The position numbers and the translations under genes were made by a program. Shown piece by piece: positions 63,767 to 64,000 of a DNA stretch of 64,000 nucleotides; position 1 is the stretch's first letter; each line of letters starts with the position of its first letter. Under the pieces are notes generated by a model, which was given only the letters and a program-made list of their open reading frames with translations, had not been told where the DNA came from and ran no database searches. Source of the DNA: an uncultured Methanobrevibacter sp. (lineage in GTDB: Archaea; Methanobacteriota; Methanobacteria; Methanobacteriales; Methanobacteriaceae); contig NZ_CACZTX010000008.1 of the NCBI RefSeq assembly GCF_902784195.1, positions 1 to 64,000 of the forward strand, given 5' to 3'.

Positions 63767-63842
63767 AAGCTTTTTGGCCTTAGGTCAAAAACCTTGACCA
63801 AAATCTTATCACTTTTTGTGGTAAATTTTCTTTTTTATTTTC
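63767..63842 (+). terminator. Two-hairpin 3' element downstream of EF-1beta
   Basis: Stem 1 pairs AAG (63767-63769) with CTT and TTTTTGGCC (63771-63779) with GGTCAAAAA (63783-63791), with a C-C mismatch between. Linker carries GACCAAAAT. Stem 2 TTATCAC/GTGGTAA (63806-63824) has a T5 loop, then ATTTTCTTTTTT. Same layout as after ftsZ. Confidence 0.8.
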
Positions 63843-64000
63843 AATTTTTATTTTAATTTTACTATTTTTTTAAATTTCACTATTTTTTCAAATTCTTACT
63901 ATTTTATTTTTATATTGTGTTTTTTCAAATTTTTATTCTATTTTTGCTATTTTGTATTTCTACATTATTTTCTTCGTTTTGTTAGTTTGTCCATATTAAT
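63842..64000. other. T-rich tail with ~19-bp periodicity
   Basis: Roughly repeated units starting ACTATTTT (near 63860, 63881, 63898) follow the EF-1beta terminator. Nothing else is seen to the end of the window. Confidence 0.45.

Overview
The window is AT-rich archaeal DNA from the Methanobacteriales, most likely a gut or rumen Methanobrevibacter close to M. ruminantium. This rests on gene content: archaeal eS1, Spt5, TFE, Pelota, RadB, ABCE1/Rli1, archaeosine synthase (ArcS), bifunctional FBP aldolase/phosphatase, a methanofuran-pathway kinase (MfnE-like), a CofE-like ligase, CbiMNQO, FtsZ, and a very large secreted adhesin-like protein with a papain-type peptidase domain. Genus and species are inferred from memory of gene families; no search was run.

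Layout. 1-10.1 kb is mostly minus-strand housekeeping: an ASCH-TPR protein cut by the window edge, NrdG-like radical SAM protein, HisC, gamma-carbonic-anhydrase-like protein, GlmU-like and GlmM-like enzymes of UDP-GlcNAc supply, ApgM, a DUF92 membrane protein and ribosomal protein eS1, with one plus-strand rubredoxin. 10.8-14.7 kb is a plus-strand trio: a class II (EgtC/YafJ-like) amidohydrolase, a GCS2-like ligase and a GshA/GshF-type gamma-glutamylcysteine ligase. This is the best candidate for an undescribed pathway. 14.8-23.4 kb carries a flavoredoxin-like protein, a NifX-like protein, a ClC channel, TyrA, Pelota, a GT4 transferase, a nitroreductase and a dihydrolipoamide-dehydrogenase-like disulfide reductase. 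23.7-26.3 kb is cbiMNQO, followed by hypC, an HD protein, a short ArcS, a MIP18-like protein, tRNA-Ile(GAT), a broken ACT-domain regulator and a TFE with a large insertion.

33.5-39.1 kb is the division/secretion/translation block ftsZ-secE-spt5-rpl11-rpl1-rpl10-rpl12, with the known L1 autoregulatory stem-loop readable inside rpl1. 39.4-41.2 kb is a small operon of zinc-ribbon membrane proteins and an alpha/beta hydrolase. Then come alaS, thiI, DUF998 and two-repeat TMEM175-like membrane proteins, FBPA/P, small proteins, a CDP-alcohol phosphotransferase, Sua5, RadB, an aminotransferase, Rli1, Pth2, the 1340-residue adhesin/peptidase, MfnE without a canonical start codon, and a zinc-ribbon/EF-1beta pair.

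Two patterns recur outside the genes. First, at least fifteen genes end in a short inverted repeat that contains the stop codon, usually followed by a T-tract. Second, ftsZ and EF-1beta share a two-hairpin 3' element with a near-identical linker and compensatory stem changes. A palindrome of the form TATAACAATYGTTATA lies upstream of both the gamma-glutamyl trio and thiI, suggesting shared control. No CRISPR array, insertion sequence or prophage was seen.
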